Below are positions 1-9,513 of a stretch of 64,000 nt of DNA, one piece after another; position 1 is the first letter of the stretch; the number at the start of each line of letters is the position of its first letter. The stretch lies in NCBI GenBank assembly GCA_013398615.1, contig VZSR01003798.1, forward strand, positions 7,470,258-7,534,257, written 5' to 3'. The notes beneath the pieces were generated by a model that saw nothing but the letters and a program-made list of their open reading frames with translations, searched no databases and was not told where the DNA came from. The DNA is from Brachypodius melanocephalos. Its lineage: Eukaryota > Chordata > Aves > Passeriformes > Pycnonotidae. The translations under genes were made by a program, and so were the position numbers.

Positions 1-110
1 GTTGCGGAAAAGGCAGAGCGATCCTGCCGGGCTCAGTCGGGACTGCTCGGGCGGCGGCGGAGGCGGCGGCAGCGGGGTAGCGAGCGGCATGCGAGTGCCC
101 CCCCGGCGCT
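1..110 (+). promoter_or_regulatory. TLNRD1: TLNRD1 GC-rich 5' leader / CpG island edge
   Basis: Very GC-rich sequence with a GGC/GGA trinucleotide run around 50-75, continuous with the CpG-rich start of the TLNRD1 coding region. It most likely represents 5' UTR and the downstream edge of a CpG-island promoter whose core lies left of the window. No TATA box is visible. The transcription start site cannot be placed from this sequence. Confidence 0.7.
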
Positions 111-118
111 ATGGCTAG
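89..118 (+). CDS. Short upstream ORF overlapping the TLNRD1 start codon
   Basis: ATG at 89-91 opens a nine-codon frame (MRVPPRRYG) that ends in TAG at 116-118, five bases beyond the A of TLNRD1's ATG at 111-113. It is in a different frame from the main CDS. Its context has G at -3 but C at +4, weaker than that of the main start. If the leader includes position 89, ribosomes starting here would terminate just past the main start, so TLNRD1 would depend on leaky scanning or short back-up reinitiation. Seen directly in the sequence; translation is inferred. Confidence 0.4.
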   Translation: MRVPPRRYG

Positions 119-1178
119 CGGTGGCTCCGGCAAGTCCAGCAGCGAGGTCTCCGGCGGCGGCATCCCCAGCAGCAGCTCCCTGCAGAGGAAGAAGCTCATC
201 TCTATCTGCGACCACTGCAAGATCAAGATGCAACTGGTGGCCGATCTGCTTCTGCTGTCGAGCGAGACCAGGCCGGTGAACACCGAGAGTCTGTCTGTCT
301 TCGGTGAGTCCTTTGAGAAGTGCAGGGACACGATCATTGCCAGGACCAAAGGACTCTCCATCTTGACCCATGACGTCCAGAGCCAGCTCAACATGGGACG
401 CTTCGGGGAGGTGGGAGAAAGCCTGATGGAGATGGGCGAGCTGGTGGTGTCCCTGACCGAGTGCTCTGCCCACGCTGCCTACCTGGCTGCAGTGGAGACT
501 CCGGGGGCCCAACCTGCCATGCCTGGCTTGGTGGATCGCTACAAGGTGACCCGATGTAGGCATGAGGTGGAGCACGGCTGCGGGGTCTTGAAGACCACCC
601 CTTTGGCAGATATGAGCCCTCAGCTCCTGCTGGAGGTTTCTCAGAACATGTCCAAGAACTTGAAATTCCTGACAGATGCCTGCGTGCTGGCCAGTGAGAA
701 ATCCAAGGATAAATTTGCTAAGGAGCAGTTCAAACTCAGTGTCAAATGTATGAGCACCAGCGCCTCTGCCCTCTTGGCCTGTGTCAAGGAGGTCAAGACC
801 TCACCCAGCGAGCTGACCAGGAACCGGTGCGTCTTGTTCAGTGGACCTTTGGTGCAGTCTGTCTATGCTCTGGTGGGCTTTGCCACTGAGCCCCAGTTTT
901 TGGGTAAAGCTGCCACCATTAATCCAGAGGGCAAAGCTGTGCAAACTGCCATCCTAGGAGGAGCCATGAGTGTGGTATCTGCTTGTGTGCTCCTGACCCA
1001 ATGCCTCAGGGATATAGCCCAACACCCCGAAAGTAGCACCAAAATGAGCGATTACAGGGAAAGGTTGAGGAACTCAGCTTGCGCCGTCTCGGATGGTTGC
1101 AACCTGCTATCTCAGGCACTAAGAGAAAGATCTTCACCCAGGACTTTACCGCCAGTGAACTCCAATTCTGTGAATTAA
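111..1178 (+). CDS. TLNRD1: Talin rod domain-containing protein 1 (TLNRD1/MESDC1), complete single exon
   Basis: An uninterrupted 355-codon frame that I recognise as TLNRD1 (human protein about 362 aa). The first ~23 residues are a Gly/Ser-rich flexible leader. The rest is almost entirely amphipathic helix, starting with QRKKLISICDHCKIKMQLVA near residue 25, as expected for the four-helix bundle inserted in a five-helix bundle that resembles talin rod R7-R8. From the family: the protein dimerises, binds and bundles F-actin, occurs in filopodia and has been linked to the CCM2 complex. There is no signal peptide or membrane segment, so it should be cytoplasmic. The ATG at 111 has G at -3 and G at +4, and the stop is TAA at 1176-1178. 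An intronless coding region is the known structure of this gene, so this is not a retrocopy; it is intact and sits in a CpG-rich promoter. The antisense frame at 33-575 is its shadow. Identity is from memory of the family, not a database search. Confidence 0.96.
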   Translation: MASGGSGKSSSEVSGGGIPSSSSLQRKKLISICDHCKIKMQLVADLLLLSSETRPVNTESLSVFGESFEKCRDTIIARTKGLSILTHDVQSQLNMGRFGEVGESLMEMGELVVSLTECSAHAAYLAAVETPGAQPAMPGLVDRYKVTRCRHEVEHGCGVLKTTPLADMSPQLLLEVSQNMSKNLKFLTDACVLASEKSKDKFAKEQFKLSVKCMSTSASALLACVKEVKTSPSELTRNRCVLFSGPLVQSVYALVGFATEPQFLGKAATINPEGKAVQTAILGGAMSVVSACVLLTQCLRDIAQHPESSTKMSDYRERLRNSACAVSDGCNLLSQALRERSSPRTLPPVNSNSVN

Positions 1179-1536
1179 CCCCCACTTCTTCTGTTTAGAT
1201 CCCAGTCATTGCTAAAGGAAAATAATATCCCACCTCCTCACCCCTTTTTTGTATACCAAAGAATTTGCTTGGATGAGCCCAATCCTTTGATTTCATGTGG
1301 TGAAGAAGCAGAACATATTCAAAGTATATGTACTAATAAAGGTAGCCAGTTTTGGCTGCTTTTTATTTTACTTTAAAGTTAAGCAAGTATCTGCAGATAA
1401 ATTTTCCTTTATTCAACAAGGTCGTCACACAAGTGGTAAAACTGTTTCAAAGTTTTTTATATTTGGGGAGGTGGGGGTATCTTAGAAAAAGGAGAAAAAA
1501 AAGCTTTAATCGCGCTGGGTGCGGTTTTTAAAGTTT

Positions 1537-1551
1537 GTCTTGTCTTGTCTT
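1537..1551. repeat. (GTCTT)3 short tandem repeat
   Basis: Three exact copies of GTCTT in the TLNRD1 3' region. Low complexity, with no function evident. Confidence 0.8.
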
Positions 1552-1823
1552 CCGAAATTTCCCTTTAAATTTTGCTGTTCGGTTGTGCAGGAAAAAGGTT
1601 ACCTCAGTTCTTACTCATTTAAAAAAATGAAAAAACCCAACAACACATAGATGATGGATGTAGCTACTATTTTGTTTGTTTTTGTTTTGTATGACCTTTT
1701 TTATTTTGCATCAAGTGTTAGGTTAGAAGTGCATTTGGTGTGTAGGAGTGGAAGGACTGGAGGTTGTGATTATGTTTTCCATGTGCTGATTTCCAAACTG
1801 GGGGAAAAGCTACTGTGAGTGTT

Positions 1824-1841
1824 TAAACAAACAAACAAAAT
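1824..1841. repeat. (AAAC)n short tandem repeat
   Basis: Several consecutive AAAC units in the 3' region of TLNRD1. Simple repeat with no further signal. Confidence 0.7.
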
Positions 1842-1921
1842 TACACTATAACAAAAGTGATTTTTAATTTTTTTCCAATGTCAGTTTTTATCTTGCATGT
1901 ACTGGAGTATTTATTTCATCT

Positions 1922-1927
1922 ATTAAA
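1922..1927 (+). terminator. TLNRD1: Candidate TLNRD1 poly(A) signal (ATTAAA)
   Basis: ATTAAA about 0.75 kb after the stop codon, with a T/GT-rich stretch in the following 40 bases. It would give a short 3' UTR. Usage cannot be judged from sequence alone, and sites at 3321 and 6836 are alternatives. Confidence 0.35.
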
Positions 1928-2191
1928 ATGTTATGTTTCTCAGATCCTTTTCTGTGAATCTCTTAATACTTGAATAATTGAACAACTAGGCCTGTTTGTA
2001 TTGTATGTCATTTCCCCCAGGGAATGGGTGGTACAAACGTAACTCTTAAGTTCTAGACAGCAGCATACAGGCTTCAATTCAGTTCTTCTATTTGCATAAA
2101 TACTGTCCCTCTCCCAGTACTACCCCTCCTCCTCAGGAGTTTCTGACAGAGCTACTCCAGTTGTATCTGGACAGCTGGGCAGTGCTGCATA

Positions 2192-2239
2192 CACTGGGAT
2201 TGCTGTGCACTGGGATTGCTCTGCACTGGGACTGCTCTG
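2192..2239. repeat. Three-copy 16-bp tandem repeat
   Basis: Three contiguous 16-bp units, CACTGGGATTGCTSTG in general form: 2192-2207, 2208-2223 and 2224-2239. They differ at two positions (G/C at unit position 14; T/C at position 10 in the third copy). The array lies in the TLNRD1 3' region and explains the repetitive peptide encoded by the small open frame at 2092-2367, which I do not regard as a gene. Confidence 0.9.
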
Positions 2240-5200
2240 CAGAACGCTGGTGGTGGCTGCAGCAGGGCACAGCCTGGCTTTGTTTGTCTTTATCAGCATT
2301 CGTGTTACCTTTTGAGAAGGTTTTGTATTCTAATTCTTGCAGATGTAGTGGGCCATCTGTGTGTTAAATCTGTGAGTTTCAGTATTATTACTTGAAAACC
2401 TTAACTCTTGCTGGTTAGCCCGGTGTGTGCCATATGTCTTCTGGGAATTCTGAAGTTTTGTTGGAGTGAGTGCTTTAATTCCTCGAGGTTTGTGTTGGAG
2501 CTCCTCAGTAGAGACTTCTATCAAAGCAGTTTGAGTTTGATGCTGTAGATTACAGGAGACATGGTTAACTTTTGAGGTGCAGCTGACCTCCAGTCGAATT
2601 CCTTGGGAGGTGGGAGTGGAGCTGAGTGCATATTGCAGTAGTTCCCAGAGTTGCAATGATGAATGTTGTCAGCCTGGTCTTTGTGGCCCTGTGAGATATG
2701 TTGCCTTCTATATGTTCTGTTAAAGGTAAATAGAAGAGCAAGTCTTCTGGAAAGGAGGTTTTGTTTCTCTCTCCTGCTCCATTGTGTAATTGTGGGGTTT
2801 TTTTGTAGCTCTGCACATTGAACCATGTTGAAAGCTATTGGAGGAAGCACCTTAAAAATGTTGTTACTGCAGCATGAACCTTAACAAATATGGTCCTATT
2901 TATTCCTTTGAAGAAGGAAACCTTTGGGCTTTGGGTATGGAATGGACCTGGAGCAGTGGAAGGTCCTTGTTTCATAGCATTATTGTTTCTCTTGCATATG
3001 ATGCTTTTACTGAAGTGGAGCGAAACCTTACTGGGTAATGGGCAGATACATCTGTTGGAGGAGATACAAGCTCTATCCGTATCTTCAGGGCTAGAGAAAA
3101 TTCCTTAAGTACGGTGGACCTCTGTGTTCGGTTTTGTTTATATTTAAATGGAACTTTTCTGACTTCAGTGAATTGTATGAACAAGATTTTCTTTGCCATA
3201 ATCAGCCCAGGCTGCACTCCTGCAGGGTGTGATGTTCTCCCATGCGGTGTGTGCTGCAGAGGCACTGGTACCCACAGCTATGTGCTGAAGTATAGAAGTC
3301 CTCTCACTGTTTTTTTAACAAATAAATATCTGCACACAGTGTTCTAACTTTGGGATGCCTTCGCAGGTATTTCCTAAGAGGCTCTTACGTGTGCAGGCAG
3401 AAACGTTTTCCCATCTGTATGGCAGGAACAGCTGTAGGAGTCCGGAGGGACTGGTAGGAGGCCAAGGCCATCTCCAGGGAGGTCTGTGGCTCTGCGCTGG
3501 TTGCAGAATCTGCTGGGCTGTCCTTTGTATCTCCCTCCCTGGTGGGTGTCTCCGTGGGAGCTGAGGCACCTCCTTTTCCCGGTGGCTGTGCGGGAAGCAG
3601 GAGAAGGGGCAGCAGCAAGCACAGGGCAAGCAGGATGTGCTATCTCCTGCGCAGACAGGAGGAGAGGAACCCGCTCCACCCTTCCTCTGCACAGATCCTG
3701 CATGGGGCAGGGCTGCGTGTGGGACGTGCGGGGATGGTGCTGGGGAGCTGCAGGGCACAGGTACAGGAGCATCCTCTGCTCCAGGTCTTCTCACTCACTG
3801 TGACCTACATTGGTGAGGCCTTCTCCTTCCAGACACAAACCAGAGAAGTCTGAAGGGCAGCTCTGCAGCACGTCTGACAAAGAAAAAGTAATGTCCCACT
3901 GGCTCTTTTGATGTTTCTACTTAATAGCTTTGGGTGCTGCTGAACTAATTAGATCCTTTTTGATTCATTTACACATTATTGAGGTTATATGGATCACAGT
4001 GCAGCCTCCTTATTACCTCTGCATATGAAAGGTGCTGTGTTATTAACAATGATAATGCTGATTTTGTTGTGGTAAGATCTTGTTTGAAGTGGTTTAGTGC
4101 AATTTTTGTTTTAACAAGGTTACTGTAGATTCTTCCTCCCCTTTCTTATTATATTTTAGAGTGAGGTACATGCATACATATATAAATAAGTACTTATCTT
4201 CTTTTTTTAATACTGAAAGAAACCAGACTGCTCTAGGTCTCCCTTTGCTTTTGAGCTGTGTGAGTTCTGGAAGGATTCAGTTTTATAAATAAAGCGATAA
4301 ATGTAGCCAGGCCATACTTTTTTAACAGGCTGATTAAAAAAAATGCACATATACAAATAGTAAATTCATCAAAATAACTTCCTGTAACATTTTAAAACAA
4401 TAGTAATTTTAACAGTTCAAAATGTCCAATCATTTCTTTTGAGAGTACAACTCGCTCAAAGGCAGGCACACACTGCACCCTGGCCTCAGCTCAACAGTGT
4501 GTCTCAGAATCTGCTACTCATGTAATTAGCACAGCAAAGTTGGAAAAAAAAAGAGTTTTGATGCCAACAAGCACAACTTGCACATTGTGGCATTCTTCTG
4601 AGCTGAAAAAAAGTGGAGTCCCACTACTAAGTATGAATATATGTATCTATTTCAAATGCGGTAGTGCCACATTTATAAAGACTTAATGTACATTGTGATA
4701 ATTTCTTTGGAATTTATTCCTATAGAGTATTAATTCTGACACAAGACATTAGTTCAGTAGGTGGATTCATGTTGTTTGTTTACTTCGTACTCTCTGGGCC
4801 AGAAAAAAAAAATGGACAAGTTTTCAGGGTGCATTTGCAGGGCCCGTCAAGGTCAGTGATTATCACTTGGCACTGTACTTAGGCCCCTGTTCCCAAATGC
4901 TTCCACACTATTTAAGTCAGCAAGTACTGTGACTATTTCAACATGGGCTTACACAAGCAGGAGATGTTTTCTGAGGTGGAGTCTTGAGGGGAAAAAAGTT
5001 TTAGGGTGCTTATATCACATATGTCATAGACTGATCTAATAGTGCATTTAATAAAATGGTTAACTTATTTCTAAAGATGTTATGCAATACACATTTGTAG
5101 CCAAAAACAGCGCTATCCTCACCACAAGAGAAGTAAGCTCGTTTTTTAAAAGTAATAATTTTTTAACAGGGAAGAAGCTGACACCTTTGTATTGTCTATA

Positions 5201-6835
5201 AATTTGATACTATCTTGTAGTTGCTGCTTCAGCATAGGGAAGGTCATTATTGATGTAATACAGCAGCAGAGTTCAAATTTGAGATTAGAGCAATGTGCTT
5301 TCTGATGCTAAAAAAAGTCAGTTCTGTAAGGCAACCAGTAAACCAGCAGGGAAATGCTGTTGGAAAGCAAGTACACTATTTAAGGGAACTTGCAAATGTA
5401 AAGCCATGCTATTTTTCAAAACTAAGAAAGAAAAAAAAAAGACCCTGGGTCAGATAATTCCCTTCACTTTTTACCACAGGAAATGATCAAAGTAGCAGAA
5501 AATCTGCTCTTTTTGGCCAAACTTCTGTCAGAGACAGAAGGGGTCCAGCCAACACATGGTGTAGTATGCAGCCTCGCAGTAACTGGGGATGTGGCTGATG
5601 GGAAAGGAGGAGGGACCAGAGAAAATCTGTAGGGTAATACCTCTTATTAAACCCACAGGAATTTTCCTATTCTAGATAAAACAGTGTCTGATCCAATAAA
5701 GCAGATCTCAGACAGCACAACCTTTCTTTTGGGGCCGTCAGAAGGCTGGGAGTGAGGCTGTGGGGCTGGGAGCGTTTTGGGATGCTCTGTGTTCAGCAGC
5801 TGTGTTGCTGTAGGGAACCAGAGGGTCTCTGGGGTGGCCCTCAGATCAGTAAGAAGTACAGGCACAACGTGTACCTGCCAGAACAGTTTGGTGGGAAACG
5901 AAGGGGTTGGGTTTTATCTTTCTTTGCTTTCTTCCCTATCGGGCTCTTTCCAGACTTCACAAGCAGAAGCAGATGGTAGGGGCCAGTACATTTTACTTCT
6001 TTGTTCTTGCTGCCTGTGAAAGGTGCCAGATGGGCAATGATAAAGATAGAAATTCTCTTCCTGTAGCCCAGGGATAGCGGAAAATGCAGAGCTTCAAGGC
6101 TGCCCTATCCTCACAGGATCACCATAACATGTTTTTTTGGGCCCACTGTTTCACTCTTTGATTTTTTGCCAAGAAACTGACAGAAAATCCCAATGGCAAC
6201 TTGACAGGGGCATTGAGGATCAGTTAAATATTTCCCATATGACACCAAACCACCACCAGGTTTGGATCACTCACAAATGATCCGGAAAGTAGATGAGCTA
6301 GGTATGAAGTGCAAGGCCAGATCCTTCCTATAAATAACTCAGAAAATTAAATACTGTATACTCTGAGGTGTTTACTTACTTGGGAATTAGAATTATCATA
6401 TTCTTTATAAGTAAGACTAGTTCAAAAGTATATATAATTTACATAATTAGCAGCAGAACTCAGAACCATCTTCCTAATGAAGACAGACATCTATGGACAT
6501 GAAGGGCCTTGTTCATGACTTTAATTATATACTAATGTTTTCCAAACTATGTTCAAATGTTAAGGGTTGTTTTTTGTGTGGCAAAGCAAGGAATTACGTA
6601 TTGATTTTCATTAATCTGAATATTTTCCTAGAGCTAGTTTTATTGTACTGGAGTCCTTTGAACCTAAGAGGGTTTTTTAATTTGTTTTTTTAAAACCACA
6701 CAGAGTATGATGCTATATTCCAACAAGTCAAAAGCAGCATTTCAAGATTAATGCAGAGATTCCTGGGGTCTTTTGTCAGCTTGCCAGGCTCTTGTTCCTG
6801 TTCTAACGTAATTCTTTATAATTTCCTTTTATGTT

Positions 6836-6841
6836 AATAAA
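6836..6841 (+). terminator. Candidate distal poly(A) signal (AATAAA)
   Basis: AATAAA followed within 30 bases by a GT-rich segment (TTGTGGCTGT...GTTGAAGTTGT). This is one of the better poly(A)-like arrangements after TLNRD1, but 5.7 kb from the stop codon it would require a very long 3' UTR. Confidence 0.3.
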
Positions 6842-7694
6842 GACTTCTTGTGGCTGTAAAAGTTGAAGTTGTCTCACTCCATAGACAGCCTGGTTCTTAT
6901 GTAGATACTATTTAGATTAGAAATCCTGCTGGTTGCCAGATGGAGCTCTTCTGGGCTTTATGTTAAATGCTTGGAAAGCTAAATAGTTTTATTTTCCTCT
7001 CCTTCCTCCCTCAATAAAATAAATACTTGAAAAGTGATTACTAACAACTTGCTTAAATTCAATTTTAAAATCAAATTATTTTCAGGTGAAGTGACTGGGA
7101 GTATGAGATGACTCAGAGTAGTTGGGTTTTGGTTTGATTTATCTACCAAGATCTTAAACCAGCAGTTTTTCTTCTGTATTGTTTGGGCAGCAGGAACCTG
7201 AACTTTAGTCTGGGAACAGAGGACACAGCCCTGAAGCCTGTTGGGCACTGGCACTGATGAGCTTCTGTTTAATACTGAATGCACACCAGGTCTTCCTCTA
7301 GGTCATGCAGAAGGTGCTTGGGAAGCACTGAGAGTCAATGTCCCACTAATCATTAGTCTGTTGTTGTCAACTTACAAAATGTCAGGAGAGCAATTGTGGC
7401 CCTCAGGGTTATGTTTTTTAAGTACAGAGTAAGAAAATTGCCCTTTCCCAGTCAATTTTTTTTCTGTATGTATTGATTCTGTCTGGTTCACATTACATAT
7501 AGGAAGTCTCTCAATTGCCTGTTCAGGTGCACTTTGGCCCCTGTTTGCATTCTGAACATGCACACAATGGAAAAAAGTGAGAAAAGTCATCTTGATCTAT
7601 ATGTGTAGAGTGACAAATTATAAGCCCTGCAGCACTTCTGAATTGGTGTGCAGTTAATGCTCTGGTCTTATTTAAATGCTTCAAATTTAGTCAA

Positions 7695-7729
7695 TGTTTA
7701 AAAATTTACTTTCTGTTTAAAAATTTACT
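7695..7729. repeat. Tandem 19-bp duplication
   Basis: The word TGTTTAAAAATTTACT occurs at 7695-7710 and again at 7714-7729, exactly 19 bp apart. This looks like a simple slippage-type duplication. Confidence 0.85.
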
Positions 7730-9484
7730 ATGAAATCAATCTGTTCTGGCTATATTAGATTCATAGTTCAAAAACTTAATCCTCTTTCATCATCTTAAAG
7801 TAGTCGTCGGTCTAAAACTCTTCAATCTCTAGGTCAGGCTTAAAAAACAAAAAGAAATTGAGCCCTGTATTTCAGTTTTGGTATTTTTGAAAACTTTAAA
7901 GCTAATGAGCTGACCTATTTTTAAATTACAGAGCCTGGAAAAATAGTGGGTGTATTCTTTTTCATGCTGAAGTGAGCTATTGTTTCTTTGCTCTAATTAA
8001 AAACTCACTTTTTAGAAACTCAGATAGGTCTTAGGCATTGCAAGAAAGTCTGTAAGTGAAACTGCGTGCATGAAATTCCCTTAATACTGAGTTTAGACAT
8101 GGAATCATTCAGGATCTGTAATTTTATCTTGTTTTGTGACTGGCATTAGAGGAGTTTGTCCCAACAGCCTGCAAATGGAGCTGGTAACATGTGAGTGGGC
8201 TGAAGAGCAGTTGCTGGAGTGAGCACTACGTGCTCCAGAGACACTAGCACAATCTCTGAATCTCCTGAGAGGTGCTGCTGCCTGGGCACTGCACATTGTG
8301 GCACTCCCAAGGATTACAGTGAAATATAGGACTGAAAAAAGCTATCAGTAAGAGAGGCTCAAAGGGGCAACACAACTTGGGGTTTTCCAGGGGGAGAAAG
8401 GGAAAATATTTGGTCAGAACTGTAGGAGTATTTAGGGGCTGAATTCCCACTGATTTTCAGTGGATGTTTTGTGGGCCTGGTCATTTGTGATGAATTTTGA
8501 ATTCCTGTGCTTTTAAAATTAATTTAGGTTGTTTGGTAGACTTACTCAAACCCTAGGAAGCTAGGGAATTTGCAGCTGAAGTACCAGCATGGGCCATAAT
8601 TGTGTTGCTGCCATCCTGATCCTTCTGCAGGGGTTACAAGCTCTTGTTATCCTTGCTGGCGCCCTGGCTGGCCACAGACCAGAGGCCCAGCTCTGCCCCA
8701 TGTGCCTTTTATGGCTGCCAGATGCCAGCATTGTCCATCTTACTTTCACATCAGAATCACAGATTTCATCTCTGTCCCTCCGCCCTCTGCTCCTGGTGCA
8801 ACACGCAGATCTCTATCCCTTTGTGCTCTGTGCACATTATCCCTGTAGAGGCCTCGTACATGAGGATAGATCCTGGTAACCAAGGACCACATGGCATTAG
8901 AAACATACCTGTTCTCTCTGGATGCAGATTCCAAACACCTCCATGCCACGTACATCCTCTCAAAATGAGTCTGGAAGAGCTGCCCCAGATCTCTGTTCCC
9001 TGGATCTGCATTTCACAGAGTTTGTCAGAGCTCTAATGCTCCTCAGAAGGAAGGTTAATCTGCCTTAGGTATTTATGGGGTGATTTGAGTTGGGGGGGAG
9101 GCAGGGGAGCTGGATAGTAGGTTAGTGGCCAGCTTAAAGTTATAGCTTTTAAGGTGCCCTTTTGGGCCTCTGTATGGCATTTTCTGCTTCTATTTTTCCT
9201 GACTCTGCCGTTTGCTAACGTTGTGTATTGAGTTGATCTGCAGTTTTGAGTTCAGCAAGACAGAGGAGGCATCTGAATTCATACTGCTCTGTAATATCTA
9301 TTTATTGAAGAATCTCCTATAACTTTCCTATATTGGACCCTGATGTTTCTTTTCTTATCTTGCCATGAGTTTTTTAGGTTTCTTTCCAGCTGAAGAAAAT
9401 AAATCCAAAGGAAACCCTATTTGGTGTATTTGTCCAATTCATTACCTATCTTCTTTTCATGGACAATTTAAAGATAATTAGATG

Positions 9485-9513
9485 AAAATTACTTTCTTTG
9501 AGAAAGTAATTTT
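9485..9513. repeat. Perfect 13-bp inverted repeat, 3-nt loop
   Basis: AAAATTACTTTCT at 9485-9497 and its exact reverse complement AGAAAGTAATTTT at 9501-9513 are separated by TTG. The flanks do not extend the pairing, so the stem is too short for a typical microRNA precursor. No open frame or repeat family explains it. Confidence 0.9.

Larger units (their letters stand above)
1179..6860 (+). other. TLNRD1: TLNRD1 3' UTR and 3' flank (end not determined)
   Basis: No coding region is supportable here. The stretch begins as TLNRD1 3' UTR, with T-rich runs and ATTTA words. Candidate poly(A) hexamers on the + strand are AATAAA at 1335-1340, ATTAAA at 1922-1927, AATAAA at 3321-3326, AATAAA at 4288-4293 and AATAAA at 6836-6841. 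The last is followed by a T/GT-rich segment, and the one at 1922 by a T-rich segment, as expected downstream of cleavage sites. A more GC-rich patch at about 3400-3850 opens overlapping frames on both strands (for example 3315-3794 minus); none carries a recognisable domain. Confidence 0.55.

Noticed and set aside
33..575. 180-codon minus-strand frame over TLNRD1
   Set aside because: Antisense shadow of the GC-rich TLNRD1 coding region, with no domain.
1297..1485. Small open frame after TLNRD1 (62 codons)
   Set aside because: It lies in AT-rich 3' UTR, has no similarity I recognise, and is of a length expected by chance.
3315..3853. Cluster of overlapping frames on both strands (up to 159 codons)
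   Set aside because: They arise from a stop-poor GC-rich patch in the TLNRD1 3' region; the Pro/Ser/Cys-rich composition is non-specific and nothing is recognisable.
9485..9513. Hairpin considered as a microRNA precursor
   Set aside because: The stem is only 13 bp and does not extend into the flanks; microRNA precursors need roughly 30 bp or more of stem.
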